NCBI RefSeq assembly: GCF_009903625.1
Contig: NZ_CP047569.1
Location: forward strand, 1,148,501 to 1,212,500
Direction: 5' to 3'
Source of the DNA: Microbulbifer sp. ALW1
Lineage (GTDB): Bacteria; Pseudomonadota; Gammaproteobacteria; Pseudomonadales; Cellvibrionaceae
DNA length: 64,000 bases
Shown here: positions 34,766 to 44,828 of the stretch, in pieces
Position numbering within the stretch: position 1 is the first letter of the stretch
Layout: each line of letters begins with the position of its first letter
Notes under the pieces: model-generated
Told to the model about the DNA's origin: nothing
What the model saw: only the letters and a program-made list of their open reading frames with translations
Databases searched by the model: none
Program-made: the position numbers and the translations under genes

Positions 34766-36373
34766 TCAGGCCGCTTGGGCGGCGGCCCTGGCCTTGTCCG
34801 TCAGGTACTCGTCGTAGGTGCCCTGGAAGTCGATCATCTGCCGGTCTTTGATCTCCAGCACCCGGGTGGCGAGGGAAGACACAAACTGACGGTCGTGGCT
34901 GACGAAGATCAGGGTGCCCTCGTAGCTGGCCAGTGCCTTGTTCAGGGCCTCGATGGACTCCATATCCAGGTGGTTGGTCGGTTCGTCCATGATCAACACG
35001 TTGGTATCCATCATCATCAGCTTGCCGAACAGTAGGCGGTTCTTCTCACCACCGGAGCATACCGCGGCCTTTTTGTTGGCATCGTCCGCGGTAAACAGCA
35101 GGCGCCCCAGCATGCCGCGCACTGCCAGGTCATCGTGTTTGGGCGTGCGCCACTGGGTCATCCACTCAAAGATGGTGAGGTCGCCTTCAAAGTCCGCGCT
35201 GCTGTCCTGGGGACAGTAGCCGATGGCGGCATTCTCGGACCACTTGATGACACCGCTGTTGGCCTGAAGTTGGTCCACCAAGCAGCGCAGGAAGGTGGTC
35301 TTGCCGACACCGTTCTCACCGATCACCGCCAGTCGCGCGCCAGCTTCCAGAATCATCTCGCCGCCGCTAAACAGGGGCAGGTCTTCAAAGCCATGGGCCA
35401 GGCCTTCCAGGGTCAGGGCCTGGCGGTGCAGTTTCTTGCACTGCTGGAAGGTGATGTAGGGCTTGACCCGACTGGAGGGTTTTACTTCCTCCAGTTTGAT
35501 CTTTTCCATCTTCTTCGCCCGCGAGCTGGCCTGCTTGGCCTTGGACGCGTTGGCAGAGAAGCGGTTTACAAAGCTCTGCAGCTCTTCCAGTTCTGCACTC
35601 TTTTTGGCGTTCTCCGCGTGAAGCTGTTCCTGAATCAGGGTGGAGGCCGCAACAAAATCCTCATAGTTGCCGGGGAAGATGCGCAGCTCGCCGTAGTCGA
35701 TGTCCGCCATGTGGGTGCACACCTGATTCAGGAAGTGGCGGTCGTGGGAAATGATGATCATGGTGGATTTGCGCTGGTTCAGCACTTCCGCCAGCCAGTG
35801 GATGGTGTGGATATCCAGGTTGTTGGTGGGCTCATCCAGCAGCAGGATGTCCGGGTCCGCGAACAGCGCCTGCGCCAGCAGCACCCGCAGCTTCCAGCCG
35901 GGGGCCACCTGCTTCATCAGGCCGAAATGCAGGGATTCCTCGATGCCGGCTTCCAGCAGGATCTCACCGGCACGGCTTTCGGCACTGTAGCCGTCCAGCT
36001 CTGCAAACTGCACTTCCAGGTCCGCCACGCGCATCCCGTCTTCCTCGCTCATCTCCGGCAGCGAGTAAATGCGGTCGCGTTCCTGCTTGATCTCCCACAG
36101 GCGGGTATCGCCCATGATCACCGCGTCCACCACGGTGTATTCCTCAAACGCGAACTGGTCCTGGCTCAGGATGCCGACAGTGCATCCGGGTGCGATGGAT
36201 ACATTGCCAGCGGTGGGCGTCAGGGCACCGCTCAGGATCTTCATAAAGGTGGACTTGCCGCAGCCATTGGCTCCGATCAGGCCATAGCGATTGCCGTTGC
36301 CGAACTTGGCGGAGATATTTTCAAACAGCGGCTGGGCACCGAACTGCATGGTGATGTTCGCGGTGGTGATCAA
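34766..36373 (-). CDS. ybiT: ABC-F family ATPase YbiT
   Basis: A 535-aa soluble protein with two ABC ATPase domains and no membrane domain. Walker A motifs are GANGCGKST and GENGVGKTT; Walker B motifs are [13 protein letters not shown] and [13 protein letters not shown]. The first signature is VAPGWKLRV, as in YbiT, and the second is SGGEKNR. A charged linker (about residues 245-310) joins them. ABC-F proteins act on the ribosome, for example to relieve stalled translation. TTG 36373 aligns with the E. coli YbiT start; TTG 36421 is an alternative. Confidence 0.9.
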   Translation of the reverse strand: MITTANITMQFGAQPLFENISAKFGNGNRYGLIGANGCGKSTFMKILSGALTPTAGNVSIAPGCTVGILSQDQFAFEEYTVVDAVIMGDTRLWEIKQERDRIYSLPEMSEEDGMRVADLEVQFAELDGYSAESRAGEILLEAGIEESLHFGLMKQVAPGWKLRVLLAQALFADPDILLLDEPTNNLDIHTIHWLAEVLNQRKSTMIIISHDRHFLNQVCTHMADIDYGELRIFPGNYEDFVAASTLIQEQLHAENAKKSAELEELQSFVNRFSANASKAKQASSRAKKMEKIKLEEVKPSSRVKPYITFQQCKKLHRQALTLEGLAHGFEDLPLFSGGEMILEAGARLAVIGENGVGKTTFLRCLVDQLQANSGVIKWSENAAIGYCPQDSSADFEGDLTIFEWMTQWRTPKHDDLAVRGMLGRLLFTADDANKKAAVCSGGEKNRLLFGKLMMMDTNVLIMDEPTNHLDMESIEALNKALASYEGTLIFVSHDRQFVSSLATRVLEIKDRQMIDFQGTYDEYLTDKARAAAQAA

Positions 36374-36452
36374 GAGTGTATTCCCGGGAGCTTGCAAGTG
36401 AATGGTCGCTGGCGGCTGCAAGTGCGTGAGTCGCCGGCGTCGCCATGACTGA

Positions 36453-36468
36453 AGGGTTAATTAACCCT
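36453..36468. promoter_or_regulatory. 16-bp perfect palindrome upstream of ybiT
   Basis: AGGGTTAATTAACCCT is perfectly symmetric with no spacer. It lies 80 bases before the chosen ybiT start. It could be an operator or simply a chance palindrome. Confidence 0.35.
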
Positions 36469-36577
36469 GCGCTATGGCGGGCCGCGCACTATACGGTGGC
36501 GATGAAGAGGTGTCGAGAAACTTGTTTGATAATTGAGCAATCCCGTTGCAGCCAGGTCAGCTACAACGGGGTGTCAT

Positions 36578-37813
36578 TCAGAAATTGGCAACACTGGTCA
36601 GCCCGGCAATCGTGGTCGCCATGCTGAGCAGGAGAAGGTAGACCACGCTGAGCAACGAATACTTGAACAGGGTCATCGGCCAGCCCTGACGGTATACCCA
36701 TTTCTGCATCAGTAGCAGGTAGACCGGCACCCACAGAGCCAGCGCGACAAGCGCCAGGTTGAACAGTGCCTGTGGCAAGGTGTGCGGCTCGGTGAGCCAG
36801 GCCCGCAGGTCGAACAGTAACACTGCCAGCAATAGCGCCAGCGACAGGAAGGCGTGGCTGTGGAGCGCGACAATCAGGTGTTCCATATAAAGGCGGCGCT
36901 TGAACAGGTACAGCAGGCTCAGGCACAGCGCGAAGATGGGCAGCATGATAAACAGTGCCGAGGGAATGGACCCGAACAGCGCATCTTTAAGCAGGTTCGG
37001 ATCTTTCTCGATACGGGAAATATTCATCGTCAGCCGCGCGCTCTGGCGAACAAACCAGGCATCGATCGCCGACGAGGTGCCGTCGATCTGCGGTGACGGG
37101 GTTTCCTCTTGTTGATGGTTTTCGGCGAGACGCTCAACCGCCGCGGGATCCAGTTGTGCAATACGCTGGTCTGCGTGATGGCGAATTATCTGCTCGACGC
37201 CGTTTAACAGCCCGGACACACCGGGCAAATCGCCACTTTCCCGCGCCGCCTCGGCAATCTCCTCTATTGCCAGTTCCCGTAACCGCAGTACTTCATCCAC
37301 ACTGCTGGCGGCTGAAATGGAGTGCTCCACACTTTTCAGGTCGAAATCACCCATGGCCTGAGAGGTCGTGGACTGATTGATCGTAAAGGCACTGCCCCAG
37401 TCACTGCTGAGGTTGGCAGCGAAGAAGGCCGTCAGGCACAGGAAGACAAACAGTCGCACCGGACTGACATAGCGTGCGCGGCGACCAGCCAGGTATTCAT
37501 TGGTAAGGAAGCCGGGATGGTACAGCAGTGGCCCAAGAGTCCGCGTGATCCGGGAATCGAAGCCAAATACGGAATTGAGAAAGTCGCCAAGCATTTCCGG
37601 TAGTTCGCGCACCAGCCCTTTGGACGGCTGGCCGCAGGCGTAACAGTGGGGGCCAAGCAGGGGCGCCGTACAGTTCGCGCAATGCGCGTGTGCATCGGGT
37701 ATCTCTGGCGCAGGGCTGCAACTACTTACTTCACTACTGCTCGCCTCGCTGTTCTGGAGACGTGCATTTTCAGTGGACGTTTCGGGCGCTGATGGGGTGC
37801 TTAAATCACTCAT
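36578..37813 (-). CDS. DUF3667 membrane protein
   Basis: A 411-aa inner-membrane protein. A disordered N-terminus leads to a zinc-ribbon-like CxxC-x8-CxxC (Cys45, 48, 57, 60), followed by the DUF3667 stretch GFDSRITRTLGPLLYHPGFL and RRARYVSPVRLFVFL. Four or five hydrophobic helices follow; a large polar loop lies between the first helix and the rest. DUF3667 proteins have no firm function. The ribosome-binding site is weak. Confidence 0.85.
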   Translation of the reverse strand: MSDLSTPSAPETSTENARLQNSEASSSEVSSCSPAPEIPDAHAHCANCTAPLLGPHCYACGQPSKGLVRELPEMLGDFLNSVFGFDSRITRTLGPLLYHPGFLTNEYLAGRRARYVSPVRLFVFLCLTAFFAANLSSDWGSAFTINQSTTSQAMGDFDLKSVEHSISAASSVDEVLRLRELAIEEIAEAARESGDLPGVSGLLNGVEQIIRHHADQRIAQLDPAAVERLAENHQQEETPSPQIDGTSSAIDAWFVRQSARLTMNISRIEKDPNLLKDALFGSIPSALFIMLPIFALCLSLLYLFKRRLYMEHLIVALHSHAFLSLALLLAVLLFDLRAWLTEPHTLPQALFNLALVALALWVPVYLLLMQKWVYRQGWPMTLFKYSLLSVVYLLLLSMATTIAGLTSVANF

Positions 37814-38016
37814 GGTCTAACACGATTTCCGTTCACGATTTTCACTGGCGCAGGCGGGGGCGCAGCGCACGGTTCCAGGGTGTTTCAGTTTGGGCGCCGG
37901 GATAATAAGCGGAACAGGTGGCGAAGAGTACCGCTGAGAGTTCTGCTGAGAGTACCGCTAACGGATTCCCCTGCACCCTTCCGCTTATTGGCTTCTGGAA
38001 AATAGTGGTTCCCGCG

Positions 38017-39105
38017 TCAGTACTTTTTCCTGGCCAGGGTTACCGTGCCACAGCGGGGGTGGATGGCATCTGTCTCGCACAGGGCTTCGAGGTAGCGCTG
38101 ACTGGCCTCTGCGTAACCGTTGTCCGTCAGGTAATCCACAATTTCCACAAAGCGAGATGGCTGCACATGCAGGTCGTGGATGGCATAGTCGAATAACGGC
38201 TGCAATTTTGCCCGTTCCGCTTCGTCACTGCCGACGGAGTGTCGGGCGGTAATCTGCTGAAGCATTTCCACCGATGGCACTGCCTTTAGCCCGTGACGGG
38301 CTGACAAGGCATCGTAGTGGCGCTTAAGACCCGGGGCTCCAGACATTTTCACCTCCGCAGTTGGCGCCCACTCCGGGAACGCTGCCTGTAGGGCAAATTT
38401 CATGGAGGGATGCTTGGTGCTGCGGTGCGTCTCTGTTGGGAAATGGTGTGATGCGTAGCGGAATTTGCTGGTGGAACTCAGAATGGCGTTGATCCGGGTA
38501 TAGGGGGCGTGCATATGCTCTCCCTCATTGGCCATGGTCAGTATCAGCGGTTTCTGGTTGGTGAGAGCCTGCCTTGGGAAGGACTCCACTTTGTGCAGAA
38601 TATCGCCATCATCCAGGGAAGGGCTGAAGGCGAAATACTGGGAGACCGGTAGGGTATTCGACAGCCACTGCTGCATCACAAATTTCCCGGCATGGGAGTG
38701 GCCGGAAAGAATCCGGTAGCTCGCTGCTGGATACTCCCGCTCGATAAACGGGAACAGCTCTTTCTCCAGGAATTGTGCAAATTCTGCGTCACCCGCCTTA
38801 ACATCCAGTTCTTGCCCCTGGCTTTCAATACCCACCACGATGAAGTCCGGCACTGTGTTTGCAATCAGGTCCAGTGTGGCAATGGCCGGCAGCATGTCCC
38901 ACTGGCTGTGTAACAGATAGAGCACGGGAAACTTCTGATCCGGGAGGGCACTGATCGCGGGTAAATAAATATCCAGCTGCTTGTCATCGCCCAGAATGTG
39001 CGAAGAAATTGTGCGTGACTGCCCGTAGATTGGCGGTTCTGCCGCAAGGGACGGAAGGCAGAACAGGGATAGCATCAGGGAGAGGAGAGTCATTATTGTT
39101 TTCAT
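38017..39105 (-). CDS. exported esterase family alpha/beta hydrolase
   Basis: A 362-aa secreted hydrolase with a signal peptide ending SLAA. It matches the esterase D-like/PF00756 family: QLDIYLPA, FPVLYLLHSQ, an FIEREYP segment and the nucleophile elbow SGHSHAGK (Ser about residue 135). A C-terminal region of about 100 residues with helical repeats (KLQPLFDYAIHDL, RYLEALCETD) goes beyond the hydrolase core. Relatives cleave ferulate esters, siderophores or simple esters; the substrate here is unknown. An AAGGA ribosome-binding site precedes the ATG. Confidence 0.85.
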   Translation of the reverse strand: MKTIMTLLSLMLSLFCLPSLAAEPPIYGQSRTISSHILGDDKQLDIYLPAISALPDQKFPVLYLLHSQWDMLPAIATLDLIANTVPDFIVVGIESQGQELDVKAGDAEFAQFLEKELFPFIEREYPAASYRILSGHSHAGKFVMQQWLSNTLPVSQYFAFSPSLDDGDILHKVESFPRQALTNQKPLILTMANEGEHMHAPYTRINAILSSTSKFRYASHHFPTETHRSTKHPSMKFALQAAFPEWAPTAEVKMSGAPGLKRHYDALSARHGLKAVPSVEMLQQITARHSVGSDEAERAKLQPLFDYAIHDLHVQPSRFVEIVDYLTDNGYAEASQRYLEALCETDAIHPRCGTVTLARKKY

Positions 39106-39316
39106 AGTCTCATTCCTTGGGTAATGGCACTGGGTAATCTACCAGCTGTGACGGAAAAAGAGGAATGGCCGAAAGGATGAGCGGGCCGCCACGGGCGCGT
39201 TTGCAGCAAGGCGCCCGACACGGATCACCCCCTCTCAAGCTCGGTTTACTAAACTGTAAAGCAGCCTGCTCGGCGCATTCGCCACGACCCGGATTCCCAC
39301 TGCCCCCGGAGGAGTT

Positions 39317-39733
39317 ATGAAATCCAACTGCATGCACCTCGCCATTCCCGCCGGGGACCTGGAAGTCGCGAAAACATTCTATTGCGATGTGCTGGGCTGT
39401 AAAACCGGCAACAGCGAGGCCGGGCACTGGGTGGACATCGACTTCTGGGGCAATGAGCTCACCCTGCACCAGAGCAAAGAGCAGTTGCCCAGTGTGCGCC
39501 ACGATGTGGATATGGGGGCAGTGGCAGTACCGCATTTCGGAGCACATTTGCCCAACGATGAGTTCCAGGCGCTCAAGGCCCGTATCGAAGCCGCCGGCCT
39601 CGAGTATCTGGATAAGCCCTACCGCCGTTTTGTGGGCGACGAATACGAGCAGGAGACCTTTTTCATCCAGGACCCCAATGGCAATGTGCTGGAAATGAAA
39701 TCAATGGTGAACCCTGAGCTGATGTTTCGATAA
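39317..39733 (+). CDS. VOC family protein
   Basis: A 138-aa glyoxalase/bleomycin-resistance-fold protein of two beta-alpha-beta-beta-beta modules. The start CMHLAIPAGDLEVAKTFY and the end TFFIQDPNGNVLEMKS are typical, with likely metal ligands His in the first strand and Glu in the last. VOC proteins include dioxygenases, lyases and antibiotic-binding proteins; the reaction here is unknown. A GGAGGAG ribosome-binding site precedes the ATG. The patatin-like gene follows after 26 bases, so the two are likely cotranscribed. Confidence 0.88.
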   Translation: MKSNCMHLAIPAGDLEVAKTFYCDVLGCKTGNSEAGHWVDIDFWGNELTLHQSKEQLPSVRHDVDMGAVAVPHFGAHLPNDEFQALKARIEAAGLEYLDKPYRRFVGDEYEQETFFIQDPNGNVLEMKSMVNPELMFR

Positions 39734-39759
39734 ACCACGTCATCAAATCTGGCGCGAAA

Positions 39760-41016
39760 ATGCGCCAGCGTATACAAGCCATACGACGCTCCCTGCAATC
39801 CGCTATGCGACATTCTGTGTTCCATCGAAGGGTACTTCTGCCGCTTATTGGCATACTGCTGATGGGGGTGGCGGGCTGCGTCAGCCTCGCGGAGCGCAAT
39901 CCCGTACCCGCAGCGTTATCTGGAGCCGCGCATGTTGATGGTGTCAGGGACGCCCGCTTCTGGGGTGATGAATGGCCGAAGTTTTCCAAGTCAATGTACG
40001 CCAACCACACCGCCGAGCAATTGCGCGAGGAATATCCGGCGATTTACGGAAAACCACACGACTATCTCGCCATATCTGGTGGTGGCGCCAATGGCGCCTT
40101 TGGGGCCGGGTTACTCGTCGGCTGGTCGGCGGCCGGCACGCGGCCGGAATTTACCATGGTAACTGGCGTCAGTACCGGCGCGCTTATGGCCCCCTTCGCC
40201 TTTCTTGGTTCGGCTTACGATCACCAGCTGGAACGTCTCTATACCGCCATCAGTACCCGGGACATTGCTGTAAAGCACAACATCATTACCACCCTGTTAG
40301 GGAACTCCGCCTTCGATACCTCCCCCCTGAAAGCGTTGATTGCCGAAAATGTCGATGCGGAACTGATTGATGCCATAGCGCGGGAACACCGCACGGGTCG
40401 TCGCCTGTTGATCGGTACTTTCGATCTCGATGCCGGTCGTTCCGTTATCTGGAATATCGGAGCGATTGCAAACAGTAGCTCCGCAAATAAACATCAACTG
40501 ATACAGGAAGTGCTGCTCGCCTCAGCCTCGATTCCCGGCGTGTTTCCGCCGGTGATGATTCCGGTCCGTGCCGGTGGCCGCATGTACGAAGAGATGCATG
40601 TGGATGGTGGCAGTGGTTCACAAGTATTTGTGTATCCGGCCGCGGTGGATTGGCGGCAGATCAATAGCCGGTTGGACGTACAGGGGCAGCCGCAGGTGTT
40701 TGTGATCCGCAATTCCCTGCTGAACCCGGATTACAGCGCGGTAAAAAGCCATGTATTACCCATCGCCTCCCGCTCGATAGGTTCCCTCATCCGCACCCAG
40801 GGTATCGGTGATCTCTACCAGATTTACGCCCTGTGTGAACGGGATGGTAACGACTTTAATCTCGCCTATATCCCCTCAGATTTTTCCGTAAAGCCCCAAG
40901 AAAAGTTTGACCCGGTTTATATGCGACAACTGTTCGACCTGGGCTATCGCATGGCGGCAAAAGGTAACCCCTGGAAAAAATCGCCACCCGGACTGGAGTT
41001 GCCCACACGGGATTAA
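39760..41016 (+). CDS. patatin-like phospholipase lipoprotein
   Basis: A protein of about 418 aa. The N-terminus carries a lipoprotein-type signal (LLPLIGILLMGVAGC). The patatin catalytic set is complete: oxyanion loop SGGGANGAFGAG, nucleophile GVSTG, and the Asp of HVDGGSGSQ. Patatin-like enzymes hydrolyse acyl chains of phospholipids with a Ser-Asp dyad. The predicted lipid anchor places it in the envelope. The start could be ATG 39760 or 39805; neither has a clear ribosome-binding site. Confidence 0.87.
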   Translation: MRQRIQAIRRSLQSAMRHSVFHRRVLLPLIGILLMGVAGCVSLAERNPVPAALSGAAHVDGVRDARFWGDEWPKFSKSMYANHTAEQLREEYPAIYGKPHDYLAISGGGANGAFGAGLLVGWSAAGTRPEFTMVTGVSTGALMAPFAFLGSAYDHQLERLYTAISTRDIAVKHNIITTLLGNSAFDTSPLKALIAENVDAELIDAIAREHRTGRRLLIGTFDLDAGRSVIWNIGAIANSSSANKHQLIQEVLLASASIPGVFPPVMIPVRAGGRMYEEMHVDGGSGSQVFVYPAAVDWRQINSRLDVQGQPQVFVIRNSLLNPDYSAVKSHVLPIASRSIGSLIRTQGIGDLYQIYALCERDGNDFNLAYIPSDFSVKPQEKFDPVYMRQLFDLGYRMAAKGNPWKKSPPGLELPTRD

Positions 41017-41095
41017 CTGTTGCGCGATGACGGCTGACCCGATGTTACGCCAAGGACATTGTCCGGCGCGCAAACCGGGAAAGAGCTCGTTGGCA

Positions 41096-41701
41096 TCAAG
41101 CCGGTTTGCGCAAGGAATGGGTGCTGGTATGGAAGAAGCTCACCGCGCGCCGCAGTTTCAGGCCAATATTGACCAGGCGCCACTGTTCCGGCTTGAGCAA
41201 CTGTGGCTGGTGCTCGGAGATGAGGCGGTAAAGGTGATAGCGGGTAACCGCTTTGGCGATTGCCCAGTCGGGGCGCCAGATCCGGGAGCGCAGAGTGGCG
41301 CGCTCGAAGTCCACCAGTCCCACATTACCCTCAGCGTCGACCAGTACATCCCGGATTGGCAATGAGTGGCGCGCCACTCCTGCGGAAAGCATTTTTTCGA
41401 CAATCGCTGCCAGGCCTTGAAGGTTGCGTTCGTTCAGTGCGGTTGCCGAGGCGCCCGGCAGGCGCGACATCTCCAGCAGGTGTGAAGCATCGGCACTGCG
41501 GATCAGTTCGGGGACCCCGGCAATACCCTTCAATCGTGCCAGTGCCGCCTTTTCCGTCAGGTAACGCCGCTGCATGCCCCGGCGTTCTTTGAAGTATTTT
41601 GTCACCGAGTCAGTGCCAACCTTCAGCAGCACCTTTCTGGTCTCATACTCACCATTGATCACTTTTTTTCCCGTCGCACGGGATCTGATGGCATTTTCCA
41701 T
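41096..41701 (-). CDS. protein-kinase-like phosphotransferase
   Basis: About 201 aa with a degenerate protein-kinase fold. A VTKYFKERRG lysine segment could bind ATP, a catalytic-loop-like stretch HSLPIRDVLVD is present, and DFERATLRSR replaces the usual DFG. The C-terminal lobe is short. It resembles small bacterial kinases related to lipopolysaccharide-kinase or RIO-like proteins. ATG 41701 is preferred over 41728 because a caggga ribosome-binding site precedes it. Activity is uncertain because the metal-binding loop is altered. It stands alone, converging on the patatin gene. Confidence 0.7.
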   Translation of the reverse strand: MENAIRSRATGKKVINGEYETRKVLLKVGTDSVTKYFKERRGMQRRYLTEKAALARLKGIAGVPELIRSADASHLLEMSRLPGASATALNERNLQGLAAIVEKMLSAGVARHSLPIRDVLVDAEGNVGLVDFERATLRSRIWRPDWAIAKAVTRYHLYRLISEHQPQLLKPEQWRLVNIGLKLRRAVSFFHTSTHSLRKPA

Positions 41702-42065
41702 GAAACGTCCCTGTTTCAAGTCAAACACTGATAAAAATCAGCGATATGTTCCGTTGTTATTGGCGCCATCGGTCGCCTGCCAGGCAGGACATCCATGACC
41801 AAACAGCGCGGCCGGAAATTGAATCGTGAAATTATTATTGCTGAAGTGTGAAGATTTGGAAATTCCCGGATTGCGGAAAAAGCGGTAGTTGCACCAGGAA
41901 CGACGATAGAGCGGAGAGAAAGAGCGACGGGCGGCGTGTAATTTAAGTTGGCAGCATACGCCACCGAATGTGCGATTATGGGTGGACTCGAGAATGCGAT
42001 GGCGAAAGCGCTGGTGCATTATTCGCAGTGAATTCAAGCAGTTGCCCATCAATACAGACAGCAAT
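41702..42065. other. intergenic region, no gene seen
   Basis: The divergent spacer between the kinase-like gene and the ABC exporter gene. It should hold two promoters. No convincing gene, hairpin with T tail or RNA was seen. Confidence 0.5.
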
Positions 42066-43901
42066 ATGTCCAATACCCCCCATACCCCAGTAGCCACTAC
42101 GACAGTTCCCCAAAGCGCATCAAGCATGACGTTTCCGGCAATGATGGCCGCGCTCTGGCGGTTTATGCGCCCTTACAAGAAAGTGCTATTTGCCGCCGGC
42201 GTGGCGTTAGTATTCACTGCGGGAGTCACCCTGGCCATTGGCCAAGGTGTGCGGCTACTGGTCGACAAGGGCTTTGTGGCAAATTCCAGTGAAGCGCTGA
42301 GCCACGCGGTGTTGGTGATCATCGGGCTGGCGTTCCTGATGGCCATAGGTACTTACACGCGGTTTTACCTTGTGTCCTGGATTGGTGAGCGGGTAGTGGC
42401 GGATCTGCGCAAGGCAGTGTTCAACCACATCGTGACCCTGCACCCCAGCTATTTTGAAACCAACCGCAGTGGCGAGATCATGTCCCGCCTCACCACCGAT
42501 ACCACCCTGCTGCAACATATTGTCGGTACCTCCTTCTCCATGGCCTTGCGCAGTGCCCTGATGTTTGTCGGTGCACTGATTCTGTTGCTCTTCACCAACA
42601 TTAAATTGAGCCTGATCGTACTTGTGGGAGTGCCCCTGGTATTACTGCCCATCGTGCTCTACGGGCGACGTGTGCGGAAGTTGTCCAAGGCCAGCCAGGA
42701 CTCTATTGCCGATGTGGGCAGCTACGCCGGGGAGATTATTCAGCACATCAAAACCGTTCAGAGCTACACCCGGGAAAGCTACGAGAAGCAGGCCTTCGGC
42801 AAAGAGGTTGAAACCGCCTTTGGTGTTGCCAAGCGCCGTATTCGCCAGCGCGCGCTGTTAATCGCCGTGGTCATACTGCTGATGTTTGGTGCCGTCAGCG
42901 GCCTGCTGTGGGTAGGCGGGAATGACATGATTGCCGGCCGCATGACCGCCGGCGACCTGGCCGCCTTTGTGTTTTACGCCATCATGATGGGCTCTGCGGT
43001 CGCGACCATTTCGGAGGTCTACGGCGAACTGCAGCGGGCGACCGGCGCCACCGAGCGATTGGTGGATTTGCTGAATGTTCAAGCGGAAATCCCCGCCGCC
43101 AGCGAACATGTGCAGAGCCAGGAAGTGAGTCCCATGGCCAGTGCCCAGGTCGCCTTTGAGGGGGTTGCATTCAGTTACCCATCCCGCCCCGATCAGCTCG
43201 CGATTCGCGGACTGAACCTGATGGTGGCGGCGGGCAAAAGCTTGGCACTGGTTGGCCCCTCCGGTGCCGGTAAATCCACCCTGCTGGAATTGCTGCAGCG
43301 CTTCTACGATCCACTGCGCGGACGCATCACCCTAGGTGGTATCGACATTCGCGAAATGGATACCGCAACCCTGCGCAAACAGATCGCGGTGGTACCGCAG
43401 CAACCAGCGCTGTTTACCAATGATGTCTGGTACAACATCCGTTACGGCAAACCCGATGCCAGCGACGCGGAAGTGATTGCGGCCGCCAAGGCCGCCCATG
43501 CCCACGAATTTATTGAACAGCTGCCGGATGGCTACAACAGCCATCTGGGGGAGCAGGGCACCCGCCTGTCTGGTGGCCAGAAGCAGCGGATCGCCATTGC
43601 CCGCGCCATCCTCAAAGACCCGAAAATTCTGCTATTGGACGAAGCTACCAGCGCACTGGATGCCGAGAGCGAGTACCACGTGCAACAGGCGCTGGAAGCG
43701 CTGATGCAAAACCGCACAACCATCATCATTGCCCATCGGCTGGCGACGATATTGCACGCCGATAGTATTGCGGTATTGGATCAGGGGCAGCTGGTGGCGC
43801 AGGGCAGGCATGCGGAGCTCGTGACGACCTCTCCCCTTTACAAGAGGCTGGCTGAATTACAGTTTCGTGATTCCGAGGGCCAAAAACCGGTCCTCGAGTA
43901 A
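42066..43901 (+). CDS. MsbA-type ABC exporter, membrane and ATPase fused
   Basis: A 611-aa half-transporter. The membrane domain spans about residues 20-330 with six helices and the coupling stretch DVGSYAGEIIQHIKTVQSY. The ATPase domain follows: Walker A GPSGAGKST, signature LSGGQKQR, Walker B ILLLDEATSALD and the switch His in IIIAHRLAT. It should form a homodimer that exports lipids, peptides or drugs using ATP. ATG 42066 gives the usual short polar N-terminus; the frame is open further upstream but without a better start. Confidence 0.9.
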   Translation: MSNTPHTPVATTTVPQSASSMTFPAMMAALWRFMRPYKKVLFAAGVALVFTAGVTLAIGQGVRLLVDKGFVANSSEALSHAVLVIIGLAFLMAIGTYTRFYLVSWIGERVVADLRKAVFNHIVTLHPSYFETNRSGEIMSRLTTDTTLLQHIVGTSFSMALRSALMFVGALILLLFTNIKLSLIVLVGVPLVLLPIVLYGRRVRKLSKASQDSIADVGSYAGEIIQHIKTVQSYTRESYEKQAFGKEVETAFGVAKRRIRQRALLIAVVILLMFGAVSGLLWVGGNDMIAGRMTAGDLAAFVFYAIMMGSAVATISEVYGELQRATGATERLVDLLNVQAEIPAASEHVQSQEVSPMASAQVAFEGVAFSYPSRPDQLAIRGLNLMVAAGKSLALVGPSGAGKSTLLELLQRFYDPLRGRITLGGIDIREMDTATLRKQIAVVPQQPALFTNDVWYNIRYGKPDASDAEVIAAAKAAHAHEFIEQLPDGYNSHLGEQGTRLSGGQKQRIAIARAILKDPKILLLDEATSALDAESEYHVQQALEALMQNRTTIIIAHRLATILHADSIAVLDQGQLVAQGRHAELVTTSPLYKRLAELQFRDSEGQKPVLE

Positions 43902-44056
43902 TCGCCTGACATTGGGCCTGTGGTCTCTGTTAAACTGCGCGCCACCCTTGCTGGTATTACATAGGTTGCGTATGCATTGCGGGGGCGTCGACGATAAGCG
44001 GGAAGCAATTGCCGCTTTGAAGGATTCAGTCACTATCAGTCACTATAGGGATAGTA

Positions 44057-44755
44057 ATGAAAGCAGTTTCAATCATTAAGTTTGTGTTCACCGCAATCGG
44101 CCTTGCGATGCTCGCGGGGGCATTTTTCTTCTTTACCAGCACCCAGGATTTTCTGAAGAGTGCGGCATCTGCCGATGGCACCGTGGTAGCGCTGGTGCCC
44201 TCCCGCTCCAGCGACTCGGTTACCTATGCACCCGTGGTGCAATTTATGGACAAAAACGGTGTGTTGATCGAGTTCAGATCTTCATCGAGCAGCAATCCCC
44301 CAAGCTATCACGAGGGCGAAGTTGTTGAGGTTCTGTATCCAGAAAGTGCTCCACAGCGAGCCAAGATCAACGGCTTCTTCTCCTTGTGGGGCGGGGCAAC
44401 CATTTTGGCGGGGTTGGGCTCGGTATTCCTGATCGTAGGCCTTTCCATCATTGTTTTCGGTAACCTGAAAAACAAGAAGATCGCGTTTTTGAAGAAAAAC
44501 GGAACCCCGGTCAAGGCCAGGTTGAAGAGCATTGATCTCAATCATTCCCTCAAGGTAAACGGCAGAAGCCCGTACCAGATTAACGTTCAGTGGGAAAACC
44601 CGGAGAAATCGGAAGTACATGTATTCCGCAGTGAGAACATCTGGTTTGACCCCACGGATCACATTGCCGATGAAGAGATTACCGTCTTGATCGAGAAGGA
44701 TAATCCCAAGAAGTACTACGTTGATATTTCTTTCCTGCCGAAGCTGGCGAGTTAA
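44057..44755 (+). CDS. DUF3592 membrane protein
   Basis: A 232-aa protein with two transmembrane segments (about residues 8-28 and 108-135). The domain between them, SADGTVVALVPSRSSDSVTYAPVVQF, with YHEGEVVEVLYPESAPQRAKI, matches DUF3592. A second soluble beta domain follows. Function of the family is unknown. An AGGGATA ribosome-binding site precedes the ATG. It ends just before a strong bidirectional terminator. Confidence 0.85.
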   Translation: MKAVSIIKFVFTAIGLAMLAGAFFFFTSTQDFLKSAASADGTVVALVPSRSSDSVTYAPVVQFMDKNGVLIEFRSSSSSNPPSYHEGEVVEVLYPESAPQRAKINGFFSLWGGATILAGLGSVFLIVGLSIIVFGNLKNKKIAFLKKNGTPVKARLKSIDLNHSLKVNGRSPYQINVQWENPEKSEVHVFRSENIWFDPTDHIADEEITVLIEKDNPKKYYVDISFLPKLAS

Positions 44756-44791
44756 CCTTCGCTCTGACACCTGGTCAGGTCTGGAGATGCG

Positions 44792-44828
44792 AAAAAGGGG
44801 CCGCGCTTGTTAAGCGCGGCCCCTTTTT
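44792..44828. terminator. bidirectional terminator
   Basis: A 17-bp stem with a three-base loop, flanked by A and T runs, separates two convergent genes. The TAA stop codon of the cupin gene lies at its edge, so that gene ends inside the hairpin's T/A flank. Confidence 0.92.
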
